Assembly: GCA_002221725.1 (NCBI GenBank)
Contig: NJFT01000044.1
Span: forward strand, 62,001 to 126,000
DNA length: 64,000 bases
From: Scedosporium boydii
Taxonomy: Eukaryota; Ascomycota; Sordariomycetes; Microascales; Microascaceae
Direction of reading: 5' to 3'
A program made the position numbers and the translations under genes. This document shows, in pieces, positions 31,301 through 43,514 of this stretch. How positions within the stretch are numbered: position 1 is the stretch's first letter; each line of letters starts with the position of its first letter. The notes below the pieces were generated by a model. That model was not told where the DNA came from. It saw nothing but the letters and a program-made list of their open reading frames with translations, and searched no databases.

Positions 31301-32759
31301 TCCGGCAACAGGAGCGCTCATTGGATCTGTCTATCCAGAGTTCGTTCCACTTGCTTTAGCATTCAGAAATGATCCTAAACGACTGGTAACTTTGGGCGAC
31401 GGGTGTTTTGCCACCTACGACACTACTCCTGGCGCTTGGACAAACTTGCGGGAACACATTGAAGCTGCGGTGCTGAAAGTCTTGAATCTCAGTAGACATG
31501 AAAACATCGGGGCATTTTCCACGATATTTGAGGCTTTGGAACCGTATGAGTTTGGTGGAAGAGTCTGGGATACGTTTCGTCGACACGCTACAGGGAAATT
31601 CCCAGGGCACCACAAAACGATCAACTCATTAGCATTATCCCATGACTCGGCGATTCTGGCATCTGCGTCAGACGACAAAACTATCAAACTTTGGGAAACA
31701 TCGCAGCTTGTAGCGAGTGAACCAAGTGAAAAAGTCGAAAGAATTGAAGCAATTGAGAAGGAACCCGTTGTCTTCTTCAAACTTTCGCTCGATGGGAAAC
31801 TTTTCGCGACGAACAAGGAAATCAGGATTCAGGATCCCCTAACTGGCTTTTCCAGGGAGTCTATCTCGATGGAAAATGGCAAAAACCTAGGTTCGGTTGC
31901 ACTCTCGCACGACTCTAGATATCTGGCCGTCAGCTTCAACAACCTTCGGGGACTCCGTCATTACAAGGACTGCGTGGTCAAGCTCTGGGCCTTGTCGCGT
32001 GATATATGGGACACCGTCATGGAGGAGATTCCAGAAGTAGTTTACCTGGCGTTCTCGCCTAACTCGCGCTTCTTATTAACAGTATCCGTGGACCGTGAAG
32101 TGAGAATGTGGCACATGGAAACGCGGTCTTGCACGATAGTTTTGGATAAGTGGGATTCCCATACCTTTGGGTGCAGAATCAATCGAGCCGTATTCTCGGA
32201 TGACTTGAAGTTACTGGCCTCGGGATCTGTCGATGGAAGCATTAGGATCTGGACTGTCGAAACAAGAGCTTGTACGATGGCTGGGGGACACGCTTCCAAC
32301 CTCACCGCCTCCTTACTGGCGTTTACTCATGACTCCAGATTACTCATATCTGTATCGAGTCTGGGCAACGCCAATATATGGGACGCCTCATCGGGTGCCT
32401 GCTTAGCGACTGTAACGTTTGGCGGCACTCTCAGGGAAATTTCTGTCCACAGAACTGGTTCCCACTTCGAGACGGACCTTGGTAATTTTGCATTGGAGCG
32501 GCCTCTTTCACAATTGGCAAGCCCTTCTACGCCAAGTTCGGCTGCACCGGCCCAGTTGATCCTTGAGCGGCGTGGTGTGGGATTCAGTGAGGATCGTACA
32601 TGGCTCATGTGGGATTCACACAAAATACTGTGGCTCCCTCAACACTCCCGTCCCGAGCTATCGGCTGTATTGGCGTCTACGTCAACGGCAGTTATAGCGC
32701 CACCTTCAGGAAAAGTCTTCTCTATTGACATTGACATGAGAAGGGGCATGTCTGTATAG
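28343..32759 (+). pseudogene. NLR-like STAND protein: helical N-domain, NACHT, WD40 repeats; in-frame TAG
   Basis: Fungal NLR of the kind that controls heterokaryon incompatibility or innate responses. Exons 28343-28740, 28805-30404 and 30477-32759 (introns 64 and 72 nt) total 1427 codons in one frame. The N-terminal MAEALGLAANIIAVVDLL domain is of the STAND-associated helical type. The NACHT domain has Walker A NGMAGTGKST, Walker B VVVVDALDEC and TSRPE. WD40 repeats start at LEGHREPIRCVSFSHDSALL, with units about 42 aa long. Codon 898 (31170-31172) is TAG where the repeat requires Trp (TIGI-stop-DTSTGTC), yet the frame then stays open for about 529 more codons of WD40-like sequence. As read, the product is 897 aa. 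The 72-nt intron is in frame and its use is inferred from its splice sites. Confidence 0.85.
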
Positions 32760-33202
32760 TGTTACTGTACCCTTGGCAGACATGGCCGGGAAGGAGCTGG
32801 CTGATAACCAGCGAGTCAAGACAATCGCGTTAGGATAAATAGGTTATTATACAAATACGATTGTTACTCATAAGGCAGATCTGGCCTAATATTGGATTTA
32901 ACTGCTCGTTCAAAGATACAATAGCAGAGAATCTGGCAAAATAATAATCGGTAATAGTCCAGTACTTTACTTCACTCCGCAGGTAAAAAGGGTCAAGGTG
33001 GCGCTTTGCCGTGCCTTGGTTGCGATTTTGTCTTCCTAAATAACGCAGATCGGCCTCAAGCTAGAAAAGCCCTGTGCCTCCATAAGCGTACATACACTTA
33101 GCAATAACTGCAGCTCCATGGATCCACGGGAACTCGAGTTTTTAATTTCCAGGAAAGATATAGCTCTTAGCTATCCACCGATCGCGTCTAGCCTCTATTC
33201 CC
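32760..33202. other. Convergent 3' intergenic region
   Basis: AT-rich sequence between the NLR (+) and the small secreted protein gene (-). No gene seen. Confidence 0.5.
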
Positions 33203-33830
33203 TTACGACGGCTCAAGGTTTCGAAGGGCAACTGGAATGGCCGAAGCCGACTCATCCTTCCAAGTAAGTTGCCAGAGAGTGCTCGTGTTAGTTGGCAATG
33301 CATACCACTGAGTAGTCATGGCGCCAGTTATGGAAACGAAAATTACATGCCCATAAAAGCCAAAGCCGGTGGTGATTTGCGACGAGTCATCTGTGGTGTT
33401 GGTGAAGCCAACAGCACCAGACTCCGACGGGACGAAGAGGAGGCTGGTCCCCTGGGTAGGAATGGTGGCGGTGATGTTGCCTTGGTTGGTAAAGGAGTTA
33501 ACTGATTCTTGATGTCAGATGAGAGCGAATTGTACTCGAGGGTCAAGAGGAAAACTGACAGGTAACGTTCTTGGCCACGTTGGCTGTAGATTCCCAGTCG
33601 GAAGTGATGTAGGCATTGTCTAGTCCAGAGGATTCCCGTGCTTGATTAGCGGCAGCCTCATTCCTCATACTAGAATTTCACTCACCATCAATGGCAATGA
33701 CGGGGAAACCTCCGATGCCGTCAGGCCCGTAGGCGTATACGGTGAAATCGGTGACAGCCCGAGACTCGAGTGGCTTCCCAAGAACGCCACCGACAAGTGA
33801 CAAGGCCGCGGCAACTTTGGAGATCATCAT
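33203..33830 (-). CDS. Small secreted protein, 167 aa
   Basis: No long open frame reveals this gene. Exons 33830-33686, 33619-33560 and 33501-33203, joined over 66- and 58-nt GT-AG introns, give 504 nt and 167 aa in a single frame. The N-terminus is a signal peptide (MMISKVAAALSLVGGVLG) followed by KPLESR. The mature part has YAYGPDGIGGFPVIAIDD-type sequence, N-glycosylation sequons (KNVT, GNIT, NTT, TNTS), IPTQGTSLLFVPSESGAVGF and a C-terminal TWKDESASAIPVALRNLEPS. No Cys is visible, so it is not a disulfide-rich effector. I do not recognise the family. It is divergent from the laccase, with a 1.2-kb intergenic region between them. Confidence 0.75.
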
Positions 33831-35064
33831 AATGGAGGTTCAAGGCTATCCTCGACTTGCTGGGAAGGGGTGTAAAATTACTTTGGAGAGGGCAGGTAAA
33901 CGAGAGTTAAGGGATAATGCTGTAGCATCGACCAAGGGTGGCAGCAATATCAAAATTCAAGAAGCGGGCGGGTTCTTATTGATCTTCTCACCCACGTTTA
34001 AGGTTCAGAATTCCTTACAAGCGACTACGCATACAAGACTCAGAACGCGTTACTATTTTTGTTTGTCGAGCTCGAATGTGTGGATGACGCGTCGCCTCTC
34101 CGTGGGCGGAGGGCCATGAAAATGATATTTCGAGAGTCGTAGGGCATGTCGAGTCAGCATTGTCCGGTGGGTGGAGGCTTCACAATCGAGATTGGCGGCG
34201 ATAACGGGGGAAACATCTTCATCTCATTCCCGGGGGTTTAGACGAAAAGGGAAACATGCCGGGAGAGTAACGAGTCAGTCTGCTCCCTCAACGATCGTCC
34301 TATCAACGTCATGGACTATAGTGGTGCACGGCCTGAGCCGCGTGTCAATCTTCATGCGATCAGTAAGTCCCCGATGCGCCCCCTTTTTTCGATGAAACGT
34401 TTGCAAGGCTGGGACCTCTTTTTTTAGTTGCGCCCCCCATGGCCGCACCAATTGCACATTTTTTGCTAGTACGTACCGGGATTGAGTCCCTTGTCTCTTG
34501 TGTAAATGCCTTACGTATCGCGGGCCCAATATCGAAGTACCCTTGATGAATTCCACTGCCTCGCTGTGGGTTTGGGCTTATCAAAGTCCGGTTTTATGCA
34601 TATTTTCCGGACTTGACCGGGGGAATATGTGATGCAGTTTCTACGATCCCTACCCGAGTCCTGTTCCTGACCTTCAGATTACGACTCTTTGCCCGTTCCT
34701 CGTTGGGATGATTTCCGCATGTCCGCCTGGGTGGCTGTTGAGGTTGATTGCGAATGCCATCAACTCCTCCTTCATCCCCTGTCCCCCTGCGCAGGCGGTT
34801 CTACTCAGCAACCAAAGAGCGGACGCAAGTGACGCGCGTTGGGTGTCATGGGTCGATAATCGACAACTTGGACAAGGCCACGATGAAGACCGAGGTTCGT
34901 TTGTGCCTTCGTTTGCTGGTTGGCTGAATAAGTCTGTAAGAGAATGAAATTTTCTTTTTAAACTCGAGAGGACACCCGTAATCGCCGACAAGATCTTCAA
35001 GATCAACAGCAAGATCAACAGCCTCAATTTTCACTTCCAGACAAAGCGTCGTTCATTCGTTGAC
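33831..35064. promoter_or_regulatory. Divergent intergenic region, secreted protein / laccase
   Basis: 1.2 kb between two divergent genes for secreted proteins. Small open frames on both strands show no domain. No specific site claimed. Confidence 0.45.
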
Positions 35065-36969
35065 ATGATTGCCTCTCTTTTTTCAGCATCCCTCCTTGGG
35101 CTTGCAGCTGCCATTCCTTACCTTCCAGAACCTCTGCTGTTTTCACGGGCGGCCTGCTCGGGCAACACTGCGAATACTCGGTCGGAATGGTGCGACTTTT
35201 CCGTTGATACCGACTATACAAGCATAGCCCCTGACACTGGTGTCACTCGTGAATGTGAGTTAAGCAGGGCAGTGTCTGGTAATCTCGAGATTCCCTTGTC
35301 TTGGGAAAGTGATCGCTGATGATATGATATCTGCAGACTGGTTTGATATTACCGAGACCACGGCCTCCCCTGATGGTGTGGAAAGATATGTTCAAGCCAT
35401 CAACGGTAGTATTCCAGGCCCTACCATTATTGCCGATTGGGGTAAGTGAATTCCCACGTCTGAAGTCCATCCTAAGTCTCGATCTAACAATAGACAGGTG
35501 ATACTGTCATTGTCCACGTTACCAATTCCATCGCGGAGTCGACAAATGGCACCAGCCTTCACTTTCACGGCATTCGTCAAAACTTTACCAACCAGAATGA
35601 TGGGGTTCCGTCAATCACTCAATGCCCGACAGCACCAGGATCGAGCATAACCTACACTTGGAAAGCTCTCCAGTACGGGAGTGGGTGGTACCATTCTCAT
35701 TTCGCCTTGCAGGCATATCAGGGCGTTTTCGGCGGAATCGTCATCAACGGTCCGGCCACCTCGAACTACGACGAAGATCTCGGCCACCTATTCTTGAATG
35801 ACTGGGGCCACCAAACAGTTGATCAGCTATTCCATGCCGCCCAGACGACTGGACCCCCAACTCTCAATAACGGCCTCATCAATGGCACGAATGTGTTTGG
35901 CGAAGATGGCGAAGCAGGCCAGGTCGGCTCGCGGTTCGCCGTCTCTCTCACCGAAGGCAAGTCCTATAGACTCAGGATCGTCAACGCTGCAGTCGATAGC
36001 CACTTTAAGTTCATGGTTGACAACCATACCTTGACGGTTATTGCTACGGATTTTGTGCCAATCGAGCCCTTCACAACAGATATCCTGAGCATCGGGATGG
36101 GTAAGAAAAATGTACTAACTCTTCACTTGTGTTAAGACTCTGCTGACCATATCCATATAGGTCAAAGATACGATGTAATCATCACAGCTAACCAAGCCAA
36201 CGTTGCGGACAGCTTTTGGATGAGGGCCATTCCACAGTCCGCATGCAGCGAGAATGAGAGCCAAGATAACATCAGGGGAATCGTGCGCTACGGCAGCTCC
36301 ACGGCAACTCCGTCTACATCCAGACCTGACAGCTACTCAGAGGGGTGCGAGGATATGGATGTTTCGAACCTCGTGCCGCATGTCGCGAAGACTGCCAGTT
36401 CCATCAGCAGCAAAGGCGTTGAGCATGCGACAGTAGGATTCAACGAGAAGAACCTATTCCGCTGGTTCCTCAACTCGACTACGATGCTTGTTGAATGGGC
36501 CGACCCTACCCTGTTGGCCATTCAGCGGGGCCAAACGACTTGGGATACTTCCGACGCCGTCATCGAGCTGCCCAACGCTGATGAGTGGGTATACATTGTC
36601 ATCGAGACCGCTCTAGCAATCCCACACCCCATCCACTTGCACGGCCACGATTTCCTTGTCCTTGCCCAGGGGTCCGGAACGTTCAGTGACTCCGTCACTT
36701 TGAATACCAACAACCCGCCTCGCAGAGACACGGCGATGCTTCCAGCCTCGGGATACCTTGCTCTCGCTTTCGAGACCGATAACCCCGGTGCCTGGCTCAT
36801 GCACTGCCATATCGGCTGGCACACCAGTGAAGGATTTTCGCTGCAGTTTATCGAGCGGTACGATGAGATTGCCGAGTTGATTGACTCGGACATTCTCAAC
36901 AACACTTGTAGTGCGTGGGCGACTTATGAAGAGCAGTTCAGTGTAGAACAGGAGGACTCGGGGCTGTAG
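35065..36969 (+). CDS. Laccase (ascomycete multicopper oxidase)
   Basis: Secreted blue copper oxidase coupling phenol oxidation to reduction of oxygen to water. Exons 35065-35254, 35337-35441, 35498-36100 and 36161-36969 (introns 82, 56 and 60 nt) total 1707 nt and 568 aa. A signal peptide (MIASLFSASLLGLAAA) precedes three cupredoxin domains. The four copper-ligand blocks are present: HFHGIRQ, WYHSHFALQ, HPIHLHGHDF and HCHIGWHTSEGF. The protein ends QEDSGL, which resembles the ascomycete C-terminal DSG(I/L/V) plug cleaved or packed at the trinuclear site. Several sequons are present (NGT, NFT, NNT). The gene is convergent with the P450 234 bp downstream. A role in pigment, lignin or phenolic metabolism cannot be decided here. 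Confidence 0.95.
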
Positions 36970-37202
36970 GCTACTCTGATTCTATGACAAGAGGGTCGTG
37001 GAGGGAGATCTCGCCAAGGCGTTCTTTTGCCAAAAAGCGCTCAGCTCCACCGAGCCCACATGTATTTCGAGATCAGCTGCAGATGAAACAACACTTTTGA
37101 GAGTCATCCGCGAATATATTTCTCTTTTATTTTCTTTTCCCCTTTCAGGAACCCTATCTCAAGCCATGATATCTACTTGACGTCCCCACCAAACCATCTC
37201 TA

Positions 37203-39172
37203 TTACCCCTTCACCTTGACCATTTTCAGCTCCCCCTTCTCATCAATCATAGGCTCCGTACCGCCTTTAGCCTTCATCGTCTGGTAATATGTACTCAGCC
37301 TATACTGGCTCTCGCCATCTAACACAGACAACTCTCGCAGCGCCTCCTCACCCTCCCTAATTATCGACTCCTTGATCTCCTCAGTCCGGGGAATAATGTC
37401 GCACTCGAACGGCTGCGGCCGAATATTCAACCCATTTGTGAACGCAAAGATGTCGAGGTCAATCTCCTTGCCCGTCTTGGGATCCCTCTTCTTCCGGATA
37501 TCAAAGGCCCAAAGCAACCGCGCAACGCTAACCCAGGTTCCCTGCTCGGCGAGCGCTTGACCGCTGCAGACGCGACGGCCCCATCCGAAAGTCATGTAGC
37601 CCTTGTCGTTGGGGAACGGCCTCTTGTACTCGTTGCCTTCTAGGAACCTCTCAGGCATGAACCTGTCGGGGTCGGGGAATTCGCGCTCGTTGCGGTGGAT
37701 GGCCCAGACGTTGCCCTGGACCCATGTTCCGGCGGGGATCAGCCAGCCCTTGTACGTGTCGTCCTGAGTCGGCGCATGGGGTTGTCCACCGATGATGGCT
37801 ACGCTTCGCCAACGGAATACCTCCTTCACAAATGCATTTACGTAGGGTAGGTTAGGAGAGTCGTCCCAATGCGGTGAGCGGGAAGGACCAATTACGGCAT
37901 CCAATTCGGCCTGGGCTTTCAGCATGGGTTCGCGGAATACGCAGCAGGCGAGCATGAATGTGACGAGAGTGCTAGAGGATGTATCGGCACCAGCGCCGAA
38001 CAGGTTCCCCGTGAGACTGGATATTTCCCTCCGAGTGAGGTTGTACTTTTCTTTTTCATCGAACAAGGTTTGAGCGAAGGGAGTAGACATGGATGCTTGG
38101 GCCGCGGGGGACTTAGCGGCGTACTGCTCAACAGCCTCTTCGTTCAAGGTGTAGTAGAAGTAATCTCCATCACCGCTGCCGCGAGAACCGAGGCCTCTCA
38201 TCCAAGGCATCCACCGAGGGAATTTCGCAAGAACTACGCATGTTGTTAGCCTCAGGCCGGGGTTGGCTTTTCACCCACGATTTGTGGGCGGGGTGATTAG
38301 GAAAAGAGACAGATACAACGTACTCGGAAACGTCTCCATCAGCATAGGGAAGCTCTTCCCAGGCACATTGAGATCAGCTGCTAGCTGCATCAGGGCGATG
38401 ACCTCGGTAATGATGGGATCATTGTAACTGGCCACCCGGCGTCCAAAGCCAATGATTGATACGACACTCGTGGCATATCGCTCCAAGTGTTTAACGTACT
38501 CCTTTGGCTCGCGGAGGAAGTCGAGCGCGATGATTTTGCTCTCGTTGTTCTGGTCCTGGCGATATTTTCTCACTGTCTGAATGCCCACCGCCATGTGCAT
38601 CAACTTGCGGTGACCGCGCCATCGCTCACGATCCTGCTGGTTCTGCGTTTTCATAGTCACTAGACTGTATTGCCCGTCGCCGAGTTCACCGAAGACGACC
38701 ATGTGTGGGCGTGATGAGTAGATCTGGGCCTTCTTTTCGAGAATTTCTTGCGCGCTCCAGGCATCATTGATCCAGACTGTTGGATTACTGTTTGTGGTGT
38801 TAGTGGAGGATTGGCCAATGTTTCAGGGGCTATCATTGTTATTTTGCTGCCCGCGTCGTTACGGCAGGGGAGAACATACCGGCCGACCCAGAACGTGATG
38901 ACTGGCGTCTTGTACTTCTTGGAAAGCTCCTCGAACAAAAGCCATGGTTTATTCTGCGGGAGCGAAAGGGTATTACCAACGATTGGAAGAGGAAAAGGAC
39001 CAGGAGGCATCTTGGACCTCAGGTACAGCATGTGTCCATAGTCGATGGCGACGACGGCAGCGCCGAATGCCAGGGTTGCGAGGGCGACATTGGCGGCGCT
39101 CACGTCGGCGACCTTTTCTTGGAGGGTTAAGACGTATGGATGCGTTAGGAGGAGGTCTATTTGTTTCAACAT
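37203..39172 (-). CDS. Cytochrome P450 monooxygenase
   Basis: ER-anchored haem monooxygenase. Exons 39172-38880, 38787-38324 and 38233-37203 (introns 92 and 90 nt) total 1788 nt and 595 aa. An N-terminal hydrophobic anchor (VALATLAFGAAVVAI) precedes the Pro-rich hinge PPGPFPLPIVGN. The I helix reads LFGAGADTSSST, the K helix is EVFRWRS, the meander is PERFLEGNEY, and the haem-binding loop is FGWGRRVCSGQALAE. Members with this hinge and loop include fungal polyketide and toxin-type oxidases, but substrate assignment is not possible. A C-terminal extension of about 60 residues makes it longer than the usual 500-530 aa. Nearby laccase and exporter genes could reflect a small metabolite locus, though no synthase is present. 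Confidence 0.93.
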
Positions 39173-41375
39173 GGTCGGAGCTGGTGGACAGGAGTGTCCG
39201 GAGATCTGGATATGGCCAGGACTTGAGACTTTTCTCGCAGTAATAGAGGTCGTGGAATGAGGGGTCTGAAGCTTCCCGACCGGTTGGGGAAATGAGGGGA
39301 AAGCGGGAAACCAATGGACGATAATAAAGGAAAGCGATCTCTACTCGGCGTTGGGGCTCAGGGACTCGGGGACGGGAAGAGTTCCCGATATTTTATCCAT
39401 GCTTAATTCATCTCAAGAGAGGGGCCATTATCGATCACTAAATCTGTGGGAACGGTTGGCTTTCCAAAGAAATCTTCGGTCCTGATCGGCATTACATTTG
39501 GAGCATTTTGACTGGCCGGGCAAGATCGATGTCTTTTCGTTCCCCAGATTTGATCCATTCAGTAGTGTTGAAACCTCCATGCCACGCTGAAGCAGAGTTA
39601 AGAGTCGCATTGGGGGCTATTACAAGCTGCAGCCCCATGGGCTGCCGCTGCCCCCGCCCCACGCTGCTGGCAGTTATCCTGGATTCGTAGGTCCTAGACC
39701 GGAGGCCGTCGGCATCGGTGACTCACATGAGAGGAATAATATCAAATTTAATCCCGTCCAACGCGTCGATCTCTTTGTGCCAACCCCTGCTGGCCGGAGA
39801 ATTAAGATCAAAACGAGAAGCCATCCTGTCCTCTCATCACTACCTGGTCAAAAGATTGAAGAGATTCGATGCCTCGGTATCATAGACACAAGGATAGGCC
39901 ATGCATGCCCCTGTAGAATCGATAACATCATAACATCTGAAATCTCGTATTGACAGAGATAATAATCCTACATTAAGAATCCCTGTCAGTGCGAGCAATG
40001 TGCGACAAACCACGGCAATGGGGTCAAGTGCACCCGCAGATGAGAGCTCACAATGCCGGAATTTGGTATTCTACGGCATCCCCACCGAACGGACAATCCG
40101 ATCAAGGAGCACAATTTGACGTTGTAACCACTCCATCTCTTCTTACCCCAGACTCACCTCCACGAGACGAGATCCGAATCCTGGGGAAGCAGAAGAATCC
40201 ACCTAGCCCGATCCGGCAACAAGCTACCCACTAGGTAGGCCACGCATGAAGAAGAGCACTATTTCGGAGTATACATTTGGAGTCCGCGAGGAGCATTCTC
40301 TATTAATACTCCGCTGTGGGTGGTGCGACATACATAGATTAGGCGTAGTCTCACCAAGCACATCCCTGACTCTGTGGATTCTCAGTATTCGAGTCATGAA
40401 GTGGAGCTGATTTGGCCGTATTTTGCAGGCCTTGAATATCTGCCGTCGGCCCACCATCACATTTCCCGAATCCCCGCATCTCACCTCCGCATCGCACCAT
40501 GCCCGAATCTATCAGCTGACCCCACACGTCCGCCTAGCTTCTGCCCACTTCATGGACGGGGTAGGTGGAGTTGCGGAGTGGTGTAGAATGCAGGAATGCT
40601 AGTTGGACGTGGATAACCTCATGGATGTAGTGTACCACTGCTGTGTATGGGAAATGAAACGGGGAGCCGTCGGTCAAGGGGGGTAGCTCAGTGAACCCTA
40701 GCACCTTGCCTCTTCGCCAGATGGCGTATGCTTGGCATAGCCCGCATGGCACTATCCAGTATCCACCCACTGATTGCCCCAGTGTTACGCGCTTCAGCGG
40801 TCCCTCGTGGGTGGAGCTCAACACGCTCCAAGTGAACCGAGGATAGGATGATAGGACCCACATCTCCCACTCCTTTGCCCATTGTCTCTTTGTCGCCTCA
40901 CCTCACTACAACCGCTTTGGGAGCCCTTTAACTCCTTTAGAGAGAATCCCGCGTATTCTGGACTCATTGCGCTGTGGGGCCCTTCAGACCCAAGGACGCT
41001 AGTGAAGTGGGACTGGTTCATCCGGGGTCTGAGGGGCGACGGCAATTGCGAAGACATCTCGACGTGTTGAAAAGACATGTCAGGGGTCTCTGTTATTTTC
41101 GAGATGTCAGGTTTCGATTTAATAGCGGGCCCACTGCGCACTGGGGCAGCGTCGTAGTCGTTCTTGCATCCCAGCTGATTGAAGCGAATGATACCCTAAG
41201 CTGCGTGTCGTTCATGTCTATATACCCTCTCTTGGTAACACGCCTGCTGCCATTTTCTCGCATCCCTCGAGCTTCATTTATTTTGCAACTCTAATCACTA
41301 TAACCAAGTCGCTTCCGTTGGAACAGACGTGAAGTTAATTTTTTTTTTTTTTTTTTTTTTTCCGGCGCCCTCACA
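39173..41375. other. 2.2-kb intergenic region, no gene seen
   Basis: Divergent promoters of the P450 (-) and the TRI12-like exporter (+). Short open frames on both strands, for example 40534-40863 and 40818-41141 on the minus strand, show no domain or splice pattern. A T-run of more than 20 bases (about 41339-41361) ends 15 bases before the exporter ATG. Confidence 0.5.
41339..41361 (+). promoter_or_regulatory. Long poly(dT) tract just upstream of the exporter start
   Basis: An uninterrupted T run directly before the CACAATGG start context. Such tracts are nucleosome-excluding promoter elements or 5' UTR features in fungi; the position so close to the ATG makes it a likely 5' UTR pyrimidine tract. 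Confidence 0.5.
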
Positions 41376-43514
41376 ATGGCGGCGGATTCGAATAAGAGTG
41401 CGAGCGACCAAGGTCCACAGGTGGAACACGCTGAGCCCCAGCATCAAGACGTAATCGTCCAGGAGGCCGCGGACGATGGTGTTCACATTCAGCTTAGTTG
41501 GAGGTCCTGGGTGAGTTTTTCGATCTTGGCAATTTCTTGTTTTTGAGCGCAAGCTGGTCTTCAGTGTTGCTAACACGATTCCGAATTTCTAGGTCGTTGT
41601 GCTTGTAACATGTTTTGCGTACGTGAAACGAATTCTAGGAGCCATACCTTCTCACCATGAGCTATCAATTCTTGGCTAACAGTTTTCAGCGTCGTCTCCC
41701 AGGTCTTTGTCGTCGTTGCGGCTGGATCCGTCATAGCCTTCATCATTCGTGATATGGGCGGAGCCGGTCTGGCGGGTTGGATCATTCAAGCACCTCTTCT
41801 CATGCAAGCCGTCTTGTCCCCCATCTTCGGTCGTCTCTCCGATGTTCTGGAGCGGAAATACCTTGCTGCCGGTCCTCCGTTGCTCGCCTTTGTCGGCGCC
41901 GTCATTTCTGCCAAGGCCACGTCGATGAATATGCTTGTTGGCGGTGGCATCTTGATTGGAACCACGCTTTCGACCATTTCCATCGTACAGGCTATTCCCT
42001 CTGAAATTCTGCCTCTCAAGTATCGTCCTCTTGCGCAAGGTTTCTGCGGTATGGGTGGTACCATCGGTGGCCTGTAAGTCGAGTTTCGCATCTTCAAAAT
42101 TGTACCATTCCCCTGTTTGCATTTATTCACTAACGAAACTACTATCTAGAATTGGATCTCTCGGCGCTGGTGCGGTCACCAATGTCGATTCTGGCGGTTG
42201 GCGATGGATCTTCTGGATCCAGGCCATCTTCCATGGCCTCACATCGATTGGACTCCTCCTGTTCTACTGGCCTCCCAAGAACAAGGAGTACCCCAAAATG
42301 ACCCTGAAGGAGTACATCTGGACTTGCGACCCTATCGGCTCGGTTTTATTCATCGCCGGCTCTACTTTGACCATTCTGGCCCTCAATTGGTCCAGCGGTG
42401 TCTACGAGTGGGACGACGCTCATGTTGTCGCTCCTCTGACCATCGGATTAGTGCTGCTTGTTGCTTTCGGTCTCTATGGTTGGTTTTTACCCATCTAGCC
42501 AATGATATTTCTTTCTTGTCTTTCTATGTTTTAGATCAATACTGATTATCCATTCTATAATTTAGAGTGGAAGGGACGTTCTGATGGTCTCGTTGCCCAC
42601 ATCTTCTTCCAGCACAACGCCAACTTCTTCTACTCAACCTTTGCCTTTGCCGTCGAGGGCTGGATCTTCTACAGTGCTGTCAACGCCGTTGTGCCCCAGA
42701 TCGTCCTGAATCTCGGATTCGAGAATAACTCGTGGGATATTTCCGTCCGGCAGCTGTCGTTCCAGTGCACCATCTTGGTTTTCCCTCTCATCCTCTCGGG
42801 CTACGCCAGTTACTTCAAGGATCTCAAGAATCCCCTTCTCATTACGTTCATCATCTTTCTCGCTGTGTAAGTAAGGCCTTGTGAGCATGATTGTTTCTTG
42901 AGTCTCGACTAATGTGTCTCATGTGCTATAGCACCATCTTTTACGCCAACATCAAGCCCAGCATGGACAAAGCGCAGCTCGCTATCAACGTTTTGGCCGG
43001 TATCGGTCAGGCCGGTCCTTTGACCCTGCTTCCAGCTGCCATCCAGTACACCGCTCCTCATGCCTTCCTCTCCACCGCGACTGGACTGGCCTTCTCCGCC
43101 CGAGCCATCGGTGGCGCCATGGGATCTGCTGTCCTGGACACCATCATCCACGGACGTCTTGCGGGGCATTACGCACCGGCCGTTACCGCCGCGGCTATCG
43201 GTGCCGGCCTCCCAGAGTCCAGCGTGGCTGACCTGCTGACTGCGATGGCTTCCGGCGTCCGAGAGGGCGTTGAGGGTGCCACCGATGCCGTTTGGGCGGC
43301 GGCGTCTGCTGCCGGGTACAAGGAATACGCCCACGCGTATCGGCTGGCCTGGTCTAGTATTATTCCGTTTGTTGTGATTGCAATTGTCGCCATTTGGTTC
43401 ATGCGCGGTGTTAAGGAGCTCATGACGGGGAAGATTGAGGCTACTGTTGAACAGGTTGGCGAGGGCCAGGATGAAGAGAAGGCTGGAAAGAAGAGGATCA
43501 ATTTCCATCTTTAA
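41376..43514 (+). CDS. MFS exporter, TRI12/siderophore-type (14-helix)
   Basis: Plasma-membrane drug:proton antiporter-like protein; relatives export trichothecenes or move siderophores. An acidic N-terminus leads, through introns at about 41511-41592 and 41620-41690, to VVVAAGSVIAFIIRDMGGAG and the signature FGRLSDVLERKYLAAGPPLL. Further exons give LPLKYRPLAQGFCGMGGTIG, GGWRWIFWIQAIFHGLTSIG, then EWKGRSDGLVAHIFFQHNAN and IGQAGPLTLLPAAIQYTAPH, and a basic tail ending KKRINFHL. Three more introns lie near 42075-42150, 42480-42566 and 42868-42932. Topology and motifs fit the TRI12 Pfam family. The cargo is unknown. The start ATG (41376) has a good CACAATGG context. Confidence 0.9.

Noticed and set aside
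33343..33546. 67-codon minus-strand frame as a gene
   Set aside because: It runs across an intron in a different frame from the secreted protein exons, which explain the region better.
35000..43514. Secondary-metabolite cluster (laccase, P450, exporter)
   Set aside because: No polyketide, peptide or terpene synthase is present and the genes are spaced by up to 2.2 kb, so co-function is not supported.
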